DNA of 8,638 nt from JAQICX01 sp964441455 (GCA_964441455.1 CAYTUX010000050.1:1-8638), one strand, 5' to 3'; counted from the first letter of the stretch, positions 1-6,063 are shown. Notes: generated from the sequence alone by a model not told the origin. A program made the numbers and translations.

Positions 1-110
1 CCCATCATTCCCATATTTCCCATTCATTCTCCCATTCCTTTTCCTTTTTCCGTCCTTCTCGGTGTTCATCGGTGGCTGATATCTTCCTCTTTCCTCCCAA
101 GCTCAAAAAA
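1..110 (-). repeat. Repeat phrase with purine-rich tail (minus-strand sense) upstream of asd
   Basis: No gene is seen here. On the plus strand the first 57 bases are almost all C and T, with imperfect CCCATT-type units. Positions 59-74 hold a 10-nt-period repeat (TCGGTGTTCA then TCGGTG). Read on the minus strand, a phrase centred on CCACCGATGAACACCGA is followed by a tail that is about 85 percent purine and runs to the window edge. This matches the core-plus-purine-tail layout of the other spacers here. The core resembles a phrase I remember from intergenic DNA of environmental bacteria, but that recollection is unverified. The gene to the left is outside the window. Confidence 0.45.
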
Positions 111-122
111 ATCAGAATTTGC

Positions 123-157
123 TTGCATATTTACTTCTAAATATATTATATTACATT
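123..157 (+). promoter_or_regulatory. Candidate asd promoter
   Basis: An AT-rich stretch directly upstream of asd offers sigma70-like hexamers: TTGCAT at 123-128 with TTATAT at 146-151 (17-nt spacer), or TTTACT at 130-135 with TACATT at 152-157 (16-nt spacer). Neither is a close consensus match and I cannot choose between them. Placement 45-80 nt before the start codon is sensible. Start-site mapping would decide. Confidence 0.35.
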
Positions 158-202
158 AATTCTTAAACGAAAACAAAACCTATAAATTTACAGGGAATAA
201 TA

Positions 203-1219
203 ATGAAAAAATATAGAGTAGCAATTGTAGGGGTTAGCGGGGCTGTAGGGCAGGAATTTCTTAAAGTATTGGATGAACGAAAGTTTCCTGTTGAAGAGCT
301 TGTTCTCTTTGGCAGCACCAGAAGTGCCGGAAACATATACAGCTTTCAGGGAAAAGAGATAACTGTTAAAGAGCTTCTGCATAATGATGACTTTAAAGAT
401 ATTGATATTGCTTTAACTTCCGCCGGGGGAGATACCTCAAAGAAATTTGCAGAAACAATCACAAAGTACGGCACGGTTATGATTGACAACTCAAGTGCTT
501 TCCGTATGGATGACGATGTGCCCCTTGTTGTACCGGAAGTTAATCCGGAAGCATGCAGAAAAAGACCAAAAAATATTATTGCAAATCCAAATTGTACTAC
601 TATTCAGATGGTTGTCACTCTGAAACCAATAGAGAAATTGTCCCACATCAGAAAAGTGCATGTCTCAACATATCAGGCTGCCAGCGGGGCAGGTGCACAA
701 GGTATGGCTGAACTTGAAAATCAGTTTAAGCAGCTTGCTGAAGGTGAAGAACCTACTGTTGAGAAGTTTCAGTATCAGCTTGCTATGAACATTATTCCGC
801 AGGTGGATGTTTTCACTGAGAACGGGTACACCAAGGAGGAGATGAAAATGTTCAATGAAACAAAAAAAATAATGAATTCAGACATTGATGTCAGTGCTAC
901 ATGTGTCAGAATTCCTGTTATGAGAAATCACTCTGAAGCAATATGGCTGGAAACTGAAAAGGAACTTTCTGTGAAGGAAGTTCAAGATGCTATGGCTGCC
1001 GCAAAAGGGATAACTCTCCTTGATGTGCCTGCTGAAAGTAAGTATCCAATGCCGCTGTTCTGCGAAAGCGAAGACGATGTATACGTGGGTAGAATCAGAA
1101 AAGATATCTCAAATAAAAATGGATTGACTTACTGGTGCGTAGGGGATCAAATCAAAAAAGGTGCAGCTCTTAATGCTGTGCAGACTGCCGAAGTGCTCGT
1201 CAAGACAGACGATATATAA
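203..1219 (+). CDS. asd: Aspartate-semialdehyde dehydrogenase
   Basis: Cytosolic enzyme that reduces beta-aspartyl phosphate to aspartate-4-semialdehyde with NADPH. This is the branch point to lysine/diaminopimelate, threonine and methionine. The 338-residue length is normal. An N-terminal Rossmann motif G-V-S-G-A-V-G sits at residues 10-16, followed by the SSAFRMD substrate segment (97-103, Arg101). The catalytic cysteine is Cys131 in NPNCTT. STYQAASGAG at 155-164 and the RIPVMRNH block at 236-243 supply binding residues and the catalytic His243. The C-terminal segment DQIKKGAALNAVQ (315-327) is the usual dimer/NADP region. The start is supported by AGGGA at 192-196, about 7 nt before the ATG. 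The gene stands alone: its own upstream AT-rich region, a terminator 14 nt after the stop, and a convergent dnaG. No lysC or dap gene is adjacent. Nothing looks broken. Identification is very secure. Confidence 0.97.
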   Translation: MKKYRVAIVGVSGAVGQEFLKVLDERKFPVEELVLFGSTRSAGNIYSFQGKEITVKELLHNDDFKDIDIALTSAGGDTSKKFAETITKYGTVMIDNSSAFRMDDDVPLVVPEVNPEACRKRPKNIIANPNCTTIQMVVTLKPIEKLSHIRKVHVSTYQAASGAGAQGMAELENQFKQLAEGEEPTVEKFQYQLAMNIIPQVDVFTENGYTKEEMKMFNETKKIMNSDIDVSATCVRIPVMRNHSEAIWLETEKELSVKEVQDAMAAAKGITLLDVPAESKYPMPLFCESEDDVYVGRIRKDISNKNGLTYWCVGDQIKKGAALNAVQTAEVLVKTDDI

Positions 1220-1232
1220 AATTCAACGTATG

Positions 1233-1260
1233 GGCAGACCTTGTGTCTGCCTTTTTTTTT
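1233..1260 (+). terminator. Intrinsic terminator of asd
   Basis: A perfect 7-bp stem GGCAGAC (1233-1239) / GTCTGCC (1245-1251) with a 5-nt loop is followed directly by nine T residues (1252-1260). It begins 14 nt after the asd stop codon. There is no T-tract on the opposite strand, so it would not stop dnaG transcripts arriving from the right. Confidence 0.93.
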
Positions 1261-1284
1261 ATCCTTTTCCTTTGCCGTAGTCCG

Positions 1285-1395
1285 GTTGTCCTCTTCTTCT
1301 TTTCTTATCTTCCTCCTCCTCTCCCACGCCCAACTCCCGCGTCGCCTCGCGCGGAGTCCCCCTTGTAGCCGCGTCGCCTCGGCACGGACATCCGT
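1285..1395 (-). repeat. GC-rich direct repeat with purine-rich tail, downstream of dnaG
   Basis: The 13-mer CCGCGTCGCCTCG occurs at 1337-1349 and again at 1369-1381, 32 nt apart, in an otherwise AT-rich region. Both copies are flanked by further GC-rich sequence. On the minus strand, the direction of dnaG, GAGGCGACGCGG units begin about 36 nt past the dnaG stop. They are followed from about 1335 to 1285 by a tract close to 87 percent purine. No open frame here looks like a real protein. It may be a different member of the same class of spacer repeats as those around trpA. Confidence 0.6.
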
Positions 1396-1416
1396 CCCAT
1401 TTCTTAAACGGAAATC

Positions 1417-3264
1417 TCAACCCTCCGTCAACTTCAGCCTCTCAATAGCCTCACTGATTATGGGTTCCGATACCTCCCAGGACGTCATTTTATTTATATC
1501 ATAAAGTAACTGACTTCGTTGCTTGAAAACTTCGGGCTCAGAATTATTCTTTAAACTTGTGTATTGAAAGTGGAGATATTTTTTCCATATTGCAATAATA
1601 TAAAGTTGTATTGCCCTAACTGCTGTGGTTTCCGTGTTGGCAAATTTGTTTGGTTCCATAAACATAGACGCCGTAAAGGATGTCATCACCTGTTGGTTTT
1701 CCTCGTCTTCTTTTAAAAGATCCAGAATGTCTTCGTCATTCTCATGTGCCAAGATTGCCGCATCAATAAATTTGCGGGTTATTGGCGATTGCAAAACCTC
1801 GTTTAATATGTAATCTCTTATTAAGGCATGTATTTCTGAATTATCAAAGTTAGTTGCCAAAATTTCGCATATGGCTTTTTCTTCGTTGGGCAAAGGAGAT
1901 GTTGGCTGTATTGCGTTAAATTGTTTGGGAATTTTCACTGACGGTTTACTTGGCGGGGTATATGCTCCCTGAACTTTAAATTTCAGATCGCTCTGCAGAG
2001 CATTTAGCGGAATGTTTAATAAATCTGCAGCTTCCTGACTCATCTTGGCTTTCTGAATTGCACTTGTACTGATATTAATTGTCTCCATTATCTGTCTGGA
2101 AACTCTCATTATTCCAACATCGGTAGTGATGTCTTCAATTGTACTTAAATTGTCATACTGAAAACTGACAATTGACATTGCTTCGTCAATTAATTTCTGA
2201 AAACCCTGCGCACCATGTTTTAATATGTATGAATCAGGATCTTCTCCCGGTGGAATAACGGCCGCATTTACAGCAATGCCGGCCTTTATAAAAATCCTGG
2301 CTGTCTTAATGGTTGCCTGTTTGCCGGCACTATCTGAGTCAAAGACAATTGTTACTGAATCTGTATATCTCTTGAGTTTCGCAGCATGATCTTCTGTAAA
2401 TGCTGTGCCCTGTGAAGCAATTGCATTCTTGAATCCCGCACTATGACAACGAATTACATCTATCTGACCTTCGCAGATAATTGCCTGCTGCGTGTCCAAT
2501 ATTGCCCGTCTGGATTTGTATAACCCGTAAAGCAGCTTGCTTTTGTAAAAAATTGGTGTCTGGGGCGTGTTAACATATTTTGCCTTCTCTTTTGACCCCG
2601 CAAGAACCCTGCCGCTAAAACCAACAACTCTCCCGCGATCATCGTGTATGGAAAACATCAATCTGTTCCTGAAACGATCATAAAAATTATCTGACTTTTC
2701 TGATGTGGAAACTAAACCAAGCTTGTCTAAAATTTCTTCGGATATCTTTTTTGATTTTGCCCAATTGATTAAAGTGTCCCACCCCTCGGGAGCATAACCA
2801 ATCTTAAACTCTTTGGCCATCTCTCCTGTAATTTTCCTGCTCTTAAGATAATCTACAGCCGGCTTGCCCCCTGGTGAACTTAACTGTGAATAATAAAAGT
2901 CAGCAACTTGCTTGTTTATGGCAAATAAATCGGTCTTCTCGGCTTCACCTTTCGGACGATATCCTTTGTTGTATTTAATCTCAACACCGGTTTTGTCGGC
3001 AAGCATTTTTACTGCTGCCAGAAAATCCATACCTTCGTATTCCATAACAAAAGAAAAAACATTGCCTGCTTTGCCGCACCCAAAACATTTAAATATCTGC
3101 ATATTTGGATTCACATTAAATGAGGGTGTCTTCTCTTTGTGAAAAGGACAGCAAGCCTTGTATGTAGATCCTGCCTTTGATAGCTGAATATACGAGCTGA
3201 TAACATCAACTATGTCTGCTCTATTGCGTATCTCGGCAATACACTCTTCTGTTATTCCTGCCAT
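1417..3264 (-). CDS. dnaG: DNA primase DnaG
   Basis: Synthesises RNA primers for lagging-strand replication, working with the replicative helicase at the fork. The 615-residue length is typical. The N-terminal CHC2 zinc-binding domain has ligands Cys39, His42, Cys60 and Cys63 (C-P-F-H and C-F-G-C). The basic RNA-polymerase core has the DRFRNRLMFSIHD signature (197-209) and NTPQTPIFYKSKLLYGL (232-248). The TOPRIM domain has Glu265 in CEGQID and Asp309/Asp311 in VFDSDSAGK, then GEDPDS (340-345). The divergent C-terminal part (about 440-615) is where a helicase-interaction domain belongs, but I see no motif there. The start MAGITEECIAEIRNRADIVDVI is family-typical. The usual partner rpoD does not follow; instead the gene converges on asd. 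The last codons include GACGGAGGG, a 9-mer that also occurs in the repeat module upstream of this gene. No intrinsic terminator is seen after the stop. Confidence 0.97.
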   Translation of the reverse strand: MAGITEECIAEIRNRADIVDVISSYIQLSKAGSTYKACCPFHKEKTPSFNVNPNMQIFKCFGCGKAGNVFSFVMEYEGMDFLAAVKMLADKTGVEIKYNKGYRPKGEAEKTDLFAINKQVADFYYSQLSSPGGKPAVDYLKSRKITGEMAKEFKIGYAPEGWDTLINWAKSKKISEEILDKLGLVSTSEKSDNFYDRFRNRLMFSIHDDRGRVVGFSGRVLAGSKEKAKYVNTPQTPIFYKSKLLYGLYKSRRAILDTQQAIICEGQIDVIRCHSAGFKNAIASQGTAFTEDHAAKLKRYTDSVTIVFDSDSAGKQATIKTARIFIKAGIAVNAAVIPPGEDPDSYILKHGAQGFQKLIDEAMSIVSFQYDNLSTIEDITTDVGIMRVSRQIMETINISTSAIQKAKMSQEAADLLNIPLNALQSDLKFKVQGAYTPPSKPSVKIPKQFNAIQPTSPLPNEEKAICEILATNFDNSEIHALIRDYILNEVLQSPITRKFIDAAILAHENDEDILDLLKEDEENQQVMTSFTASMFMEPNKFANTETTAVRAIQLYIIAIWKKYLHFQYTSLKNNSEPEVFKQRSQLLYDINKMTSWEVSEPIISEAIERLKLTEG

Positions 3265-3369
3265 ATTCTGATCTCTCTTTTTTTCTCAATTACAAAGCCG
3301 CATTCCCTCAATGCGCACATCTATCTAACAGGTATCATTTGCCTCATCTTTTTTTCCCCAACCGCCTCC

Positions 3370-3521
3370 CCAGATCCAAAGTGCTCCTCCCCTGTTTACC
3401 ATCATACAAAGTGTTTGTTCCTTCCTACCCACGGAGTGAAACCTAACACTTAACTCGTACCACTTAAAACGTTTTTCAGAGGTGTCCGAGTTTGCGAGGA
3501 CGGAGGGGTAATCTCTCTTCC
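3370..3521 (-). repeat. Repeat element type B, copy 1 (interrupted)
   Basis: On the minus strand this begins with GGAAGAGAGATTACCCCTCC and GTC (3521-3499) and ends with a 29-nt block containing AGGAGCACTTT and GATCTGG (3398-3370). Both ends recur in the same order and orientation at 8404-8499 on the plus strand. Here the two parts are separated by about 80 nt (3399-3478) absent from the second copy, including the palindrome AAAACGTTTT at 3466-3475. After the element, the minus strand continues into a purine-rich tail (3370-3342). No credible protein is encoded in 3265-3636. Confidence 0.8.
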
Positions 3522-3524
3522 TGA

Positions 3525-3663
3525 TGCCCCGACGCAGTCGGTCGGGAATGAGATGATCTGCTGACTGACATGCCCTCACGCAGTTGTTCTCCGGCGGGCT
3601 TGTCCCGTCGGGAATGAGATAATGTTCCCGAGCAACTCAGTCGACCTCCTCACGCAGTGAGTG
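3525..3663 (-). repeat. Repeat element type A copies at and after the trpA 3' end
   Basis: In minus-strand sense, from right to left: ACTGCGTGAGG (about 3658-3648), GACTGAGTTGCTC, then CTCATTCCCGACGGGACAAG and GCCCGCCGGA (down to 3590). A second CTGCGTGAGGGCA (near 3583-3571), a second CTCATTCCCGAC (3554-3543) and CTGCGTCGGGGCA (3538-3526) follow, leading straight into type B copy 1. The same order of blocks occurs on the plus strand at 5636-5712. The 31-mer at 3590-3620 differs at one base from 4566-4596. The right-hand part overlaps trpA coding sequence. Confidence 0.85.
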
Positions 3664-4431
3664 GAGCAGCTCAAGACAAGACTCAACCGCCTTTTTCCGT
3701 GAAGATGCATCAGTAATTCTATTAACAAAAGCACTGCCCACAACAACACCGTCAGAATGTTCCGCAATTGGTTTTGCCATCTCCCCGGACGAAATTCCAA
3801 ATCCGGCAACAATTGGTGCCGGCGAAAGCTTCTTAATTTTTGTAAGCCTATCTTTCAAGTCCGCAGGCAGTTCAGTTCGCGTCCCGGTCACACCTTTAAC
3901 AGTTATACAGTATACAAATCCTGCCGCATCTTTTAATATCTGTTCAAGCCTTTTTCCATCTGTTGTTGGTGCGACCAGACGAATCAAGTGTATATCATTA
4001 GCATTTAAAATCGGTGCTATTTCATCATATTCTTCAAATGGAACATCAACCACAAGTATTCCGTCAATACCACTATCTTTTGCCAGCTTTACGTTCTTTT
4101 CAAAACCTCCATTAAAAAGAATATTGTAATAGCTGAAAAGCACAAGTGGAATATCTGTCTTTTCTCTGATTCGCTTAATCATCTCAAATATCTTCGTTAG
4201 CGTTATGCCACCATCTATTGCTCGCTGACATGCATGCTGAATGGATGGTCCATCGGCCATAGGATCTGAAAAAGGCACCCCGATTTCAATAATATCTGCT
4301 CCGTGATCCGCCATTGCAAGAATTATCTCTTCCGTAGTATCAAGATCCGGATCCCCGGCACACACATATGGCACAACTGCCTTGCCGCATCTCTCTTTTA
4401 ATTTCAAAAATTTCTCATCTATTCTGTTCAT
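3637..4431 (-). CDS. trpA: Tryptophan synthase alpha subunit
   Basis: Cleaves indole-3-glycerol phosphate to indole and glyceraldehyde-3-phosphate; indole is then channelled to TrpB for joining with serine. The protein is 264 residues, against about 268 in E. coli. Catalytic Glu49 (IIEIGVPFSDP) and Asp60 (MADGP) fall at the classical numbers. YCITVKGVTGTR (174-185), the phosphate-binding GFGIS (211-215) and GSAF (232-235) are present. The start MNRIDEKFLKL is chosen because AAAGGA lies 7 nt upstream (4439-4444) and earlier in-frame codons only translate the repeat array. No trpB is beside it: upstream is the barrel gene, downstream is dnaG. Oddly, the last codons (SLREEVD and TGA) are written in a dispersed repeat: 3648-3663 is identical to 4695-4710, and the stop falls inside the repeat. 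No intrinsic terminator is visible. Confidence 0.95.
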   Translation of the reverse strand: MNRIDEKFLKLKERCGKAVVPYVCAGDPDLDTTEEIILAMADHGADIIEIGVPFSDPMADGPSIQHACQRAIDGGITLTKIFEMIKRIREKTDIPLVLFSYYNILFNGGFEKNVKLAKDSGIDGILVVDVPFEEYDEIAPILNANDIHLIRLVAPTTDGKRLEQILKDAAGFVYCITVKGVTGTRTELPADLKDRLTKIKKLSPAPIVAGFGISSGEMAKPIAEHSDGVVVGSAFVNRITDASSRKKAVESCLELLHSLREEVD

Positions 4432-4459
4432 ATTAAAATCCTTTATTCTTTCCCGTATT

Positions 4460-4491
4460 ATTATAATTAAAAAAAGTCGAGTATAAATCAA
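4460..4491 (-). promoter_or_regulatory. Weak candidate promoter of trpA
   Basis: On the minus strand a perfect -10 hexamer TATAAT lies at 4465-4460, about 30 nt before the trpA start. The best -35 match, TTGATT at 4491-4486, is 20 nt away, longer than the usual 16-18. It may act with an activator or not at all. No leader peptide rich in Trp codons and no attenuator hairpin was found between it and trpA. Confidence 0.35.
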
Positions 4492-4565
4492 GGAAAAATC
4501 AAAAACTTCTGCTTCTGTTCCATTCCTCCGGTAACGCACCCTTCCAACTCCCACTGTCCGCAATC

Positions 4566-4596
4566 TCCGGCGGACTTGTCCCGTCGGGAATGAGAT
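4566..4596 (-). repeat. Repeat element type A core, copy upstream of trpA
   Basis: This 31-nt block, in minus-strand sense CTCATTCCCGACGGGACAAG plus the following TCCGCCGGA, differs at one base from 3590-3620 and also matches 5683-5712 apart from a few changes. It adjoins the tandem array directly. It contains the near-palindrome TCCCG-T-CGGGA. On the minus strand it is followed by a moderately purine-rich stretch (about 4563-4500) leading into the trpA promoter region. Confidence 0.85.
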
Positions 4597-4732
4597 GCCT
4601 CGACGCAGTTGTTTTGACTTGCCCCGACGCAGTTGATTTGACATGCCCTCACGCAGTTGGTTTGACTTGCCCTCACGCAGTTGGTTTGAATTGCCCTCAC
4701 GCAGTGAGTGCCCCGACGCAGTTGGTGGTGCA
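4596..4732 (-). repeat. 24-nt tandem array between the barrel gene and trpA
   Basis: Four consecutive 24-nt units (4596-4619, 4620-4643, 4644-4667, 4668-4691) are followed by a 17-nt truncated unit (4692-4708) and a diverged last unit (4709-4732). The unit is a conserved 16-nt core, TGCCCTCACGCAGTTG or TGCCCCGACGCAGTTG, plus an 8-nt linker such as GTTTGACT. Because 24 is a multiple of three, the array stays open in several frames and makes spurious octapeptide-repeat ORFs on both strands. It starts about 22 nt after the stop of the barrel gene and is co-oriented with it. The linkers are too short and too similar for CRISPR spacers. Confidence 0.9.
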
Positions 4733-4754
4733 ACTTAACTCTTATCACCTTTCT

Positions 4755-5252
4755 TCACAACGCAATATTTAAGGAAGCTCCAACTGTAACAGCATCAACA
4801 CTTTCATTCTTATCTGTCTCAAAATCCTTAAGTTTCTGATATTTATACTGTGCGTTGATGTCTAGTTTCATAAAAGGAAAAACTGAAAAGTTAAGCCCGG
4901 CTTTTAAATAATAGGTGGGAGAGCTTGGCAGTTCACTTTCGCCAAATTGCCAGCCAACTCCTGCCGCTCCATATATCCATTTCCCCACAAGTATATAAGC
5001 CTGAGGCTCCCATACTGCATCACTATTACTAAAAATACTATCTTCAGGATAGTGTTCAAGATCTATCTCATATCCCCAAAAGCCTCGATTATAACGATAT
5101 AAACCGTAGTACGAAAATCCATCTTTGTCGTAACTGCTTGGACGATCATTTAGCTTCCAATAATTCATGCCCGCTCCAAATTGATGCGGACCCGCCGCAA
5201 AAGATGTCAAACCGGTAGTGAAACATAATATGAATAACAATGTCTTCCTCAT
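4755..5252 (-). CDS. Small secreted beta-barrel protein, probable outer membrane
   Basis: 165 residues, family not recognised. An N-terminal signal peptide (MRKTLLFILCFTTGLTSFA, cleavage near residue 19 or 20) is followed by Gly- and aromatic-rich segments that alternate polar and hydrophobic residues. Probable strands lie at about 24-32, 47-55, 58-66, 84-91, 93-103, 114-122, 126-137 and 152-164. That is consistent with a small, roughly eight-stranded outer-membrane barrel. It does not end in the usual aromatic residue (it ends in NIAL), which weakens the outer-membrane assignment slightly. The start is firm: AGGAG at 5259-5263, 6 nt before the ATG, and a strong promoter just upstream. The gene is monocistronic in appearance, with the repeat array right after its stop and no clear terminator. 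Function and ligand are unknown. Confidence 0.75.
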   Translation of the reverse strand: MRKTLLFILCFTTGLTSFAAGPHQFGAGMNYWKLNDRPSSYDKDGFSYYGLYRYNRGFWGYEIDLEHYPEDSIFSNSDAVWEPQAYILVGKWIYGAAGVGWQFGESELPSSPTYYLKAGLNFSVFPFMKLDINAQYKYQKLKDFETDKNESVDAVTVGASLNIAL

Positions 5253-5283
5253 AATAAACTCCTATATTTTGTTGATTTACAGC

Positions 5284-5312
5284 ATTATAATGATTTGAAA
5301 TAAAAAGTCCAA
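5284..5312 (-). promoter_or_regulatory. Sigma70-like promoter of the barrel gene
   Basis: On the minus strand TTGGAC (5312-5307) and TATAAT (5289-5284) are separated by exactly 17 nt. The start codon is 32 nt beyond the -10 box, leaving a short leader that contains the AGGAG ribosome site. This is the best promoter match in the window. Confidence 0.8.
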
Positions 5313-5344
5313 TAAAAATATAAAAAAATACCTTAGATCCTGTT

Positions 5345-5617
5345 TTTCTGGTTGAACACCCTTTTTGGTCGGCGGCCCAGCTACTAACATATCAGAAAAA
5401 CAATCCTATATAAAACTCCAATGTAAAGTTAATAGCTGGGCAACCCTCCCGGTTAAAATTGCAATCTAACATTAGTCTGTAAGGTTCACATGGGAGGGAT
5501 GCCGTCCTCGGCGTCCGCTAAACTAATTTTCTAATTTATCACCCAAAGGGTGATAAAAGTATAATGTAAACCCTGATTTCATTGATTTAAAAACATGTTT
5601 GTTGCCTCAACCAGAAA
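5345..5617. repeat. Non-coding segment with nested inverted repeats
   Basis: No gene is seen from 5253 to 5770. Within it, TTTCTGGTTGA (5345-5355) has its exact reverse complement at 5607-5617, framing 273 nt. Inside, CCCAGCTACTAAC (5376-5388) pairs with GTTAATAGCTGGG (5428-5440) with one mismatch, CCCTCCC (5444-5450) pairs with GGGAGGG (5492-5498), and a perfect 10-bp hairpin lies at 5535-5557. This could be a small transposase-less element or a structured RNA. No target-site duplication or known RNA family is recognised. Confidence 0.45.
5535..5557. repeat. Perfect 10-bp hairpin
   Basis: TTTATCACCC (5535-5544) and GGGTGATAAA (5548-5557) are exact reverse complements around the loop AAA. 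No T-tract follows on either strand, so it is not an intrinsic terminator. A TATAAT follows at 5560-5565, but without a suitable -35 box or downstream gene. It could be an operator or an RNA stem. Confidence 0.6.
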
Positions 5618-5635
5618 TTTAAGGAAGATAAAACG

Positions 5636-5755
5636 AACTGCGTCGGGGCAACGACTGCGTTGCTCAGGGGTGTGAACATCTCATCTCATTCCCGACGGGA
5701 CAAGCCCACCGGTGGTGGGAAGGAGGGAGAGGAAGAATCGGAATGATGGAAGTGA
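5636..5755 (+). repeat. Repeat element type A with purine-rich tail, plus strand
   Basis: The order is ACTGCGTCGGGGCA, CGACTGCGTTGCTC, AACATCTCATCTCATTCCC, then GACGGGACAAGCCCACCGG (to 5712). It matches, block by block, the minus-strand segment that covers the trpA 3' end (3658-3590). From 5712 to 5755 the plus strand is about 84 percent purine. The element points toward the tRNA terminator and has no visible host gene upstream on its own strand. Confidence 0.8.
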
Positions 5756-5770
5756 GCGTTGCAGGTTGGC

Positions 5771-5799
5771 AAAAAAAAGACCTTGCGAAAGCAAGGTTT
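5771..5799 (-). terminator. Intrinsic terminator of the tRNA-Asp unit
   Basis: On the minus strand a 7-bp stem ACCTTGC / GCAAGGT (5797-5780) closed by a 4-nt loop is followed by a run of eight T residues (plus-strand A-tract 5771-5778). It starts 7-9 nt after the 3' CCA end of the last tRNA. Confidence 0.92.
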
Positions 5800-5805
5800 C
5801 AAAAA

Positions 5806-5882
5806 TGGCGGGATCGACGGGACTCGAACCCGCGACATCTAGATCGACAGTCTAGGACTCTAACCAATTGAGCTACGACCCC
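5806..5882 (-). tRNA. tRNA-Asp(GTC), promoter-distal copy
   Basis: A full 77-nt cloverleaf including encoded CCA. The acceptor GGGGTCG pairs with CGATCCC (one G-U). The D stem is GCTC/GAGT. The anticodon stem CTAGA/TCTAG encloses loop CTGTCGA with anticodon GTC. The T arm is GCGGG-TTCGAGT-CCCGT. Discriminator G73 and anticodon GTC are classic aspartate identity elements. The T stem pairs throughout, with one G-U at 49-65. It is the second of two genes, 83 nt after its near-identical twin, and is followed at once by a terminator. Confidence 0.97.
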
Positions 5883-5965
5883 ATATATTCTAGAGCTGTT
5901 TTTTGATGCGACATCACGCAGGAAAACTTCACCTCTATTTTAAATTGTATGTTTATATGAAGAAA

Positions 5966-6042
5966 TGGCGGGATCGACGGGACTCGAACCCCCGACATCT
6001 AGATCGACAGTCTAGGACTCTAACCAATTGAGCTACGACCCC
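5966..6042 (-). tRNA. tRNA-Asp(GTC), promoter-proximal copy with T-stem mismatch
   Basis: Identical to the other copy over 77 nt except at one base: C at plus position 5992 instead of G at the equivalent 5832. In the tRNA this makes position 50 a G facing G64, so the T stem GGGGG/CCCGT has a G-G mismatch next to the 49-65 G-U pair. Anticodon GTC, discriminator G and encoded CCA are intact. It could be a working but less stable tRNA, an early decaying duplicate, or a base-call error. Confidence 0.93.
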
Positions 6043-6063
6043 ATATTCAAAAAACAGAGCGAT

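Noticed and set aside
1241..1504. 87-codon open frame on the plus strand
   Set aside because: It starts in the loop of the asd terminator, is built on polypyrimidine sequence and runs into the dnaG 3' end antisense.
3325..3579. 84-codon open frame on the minus strand
   Set aside because: It is read through repeat modules A and B; a similar peptide at 8317-8523 on the plus strand arises from the same repeat DNA, not from a protein family.
4432..4500. Trp attenuator or leader peptide before trpA
   Set aside because: No short frame with tandem Trp codons and no alternative hairpin pair with a T-tract was found.
4432..4644. Extended N-terminus for TrpA (71 extra residues)
   Set aside because: The extension translates the 24-nt repeat array and AT-rich leader, has no similarity to TrpA, and a ribosome site sits just before the Met at 4431.
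4596..4732. Possible CRISPR array
   Set aside because: The units are in direct tandem with 8-nt linkers that are nearly identical, not unique 25-40 nt spacers, and no cas gene is present.
4488..4772. Overlapping open frames on both strands with octapeptide repeats
   Set aside because: They are by-products of a 24-nt repeat lacking stops; no start context or plausible fold.
5537..5565. Promoter with TATAAT at 5560-5565
   Set aside because: No acceptable -35 hexamer at 16-18 nt and no gene downstream on the plus strand.
5883..5965. Separate terminator or promoter between the two tRNA genes
   Set aside because: Only a 4-bp stem around GATGCGACATC is present, without a T-tract, and no -35/-10 pair was found.
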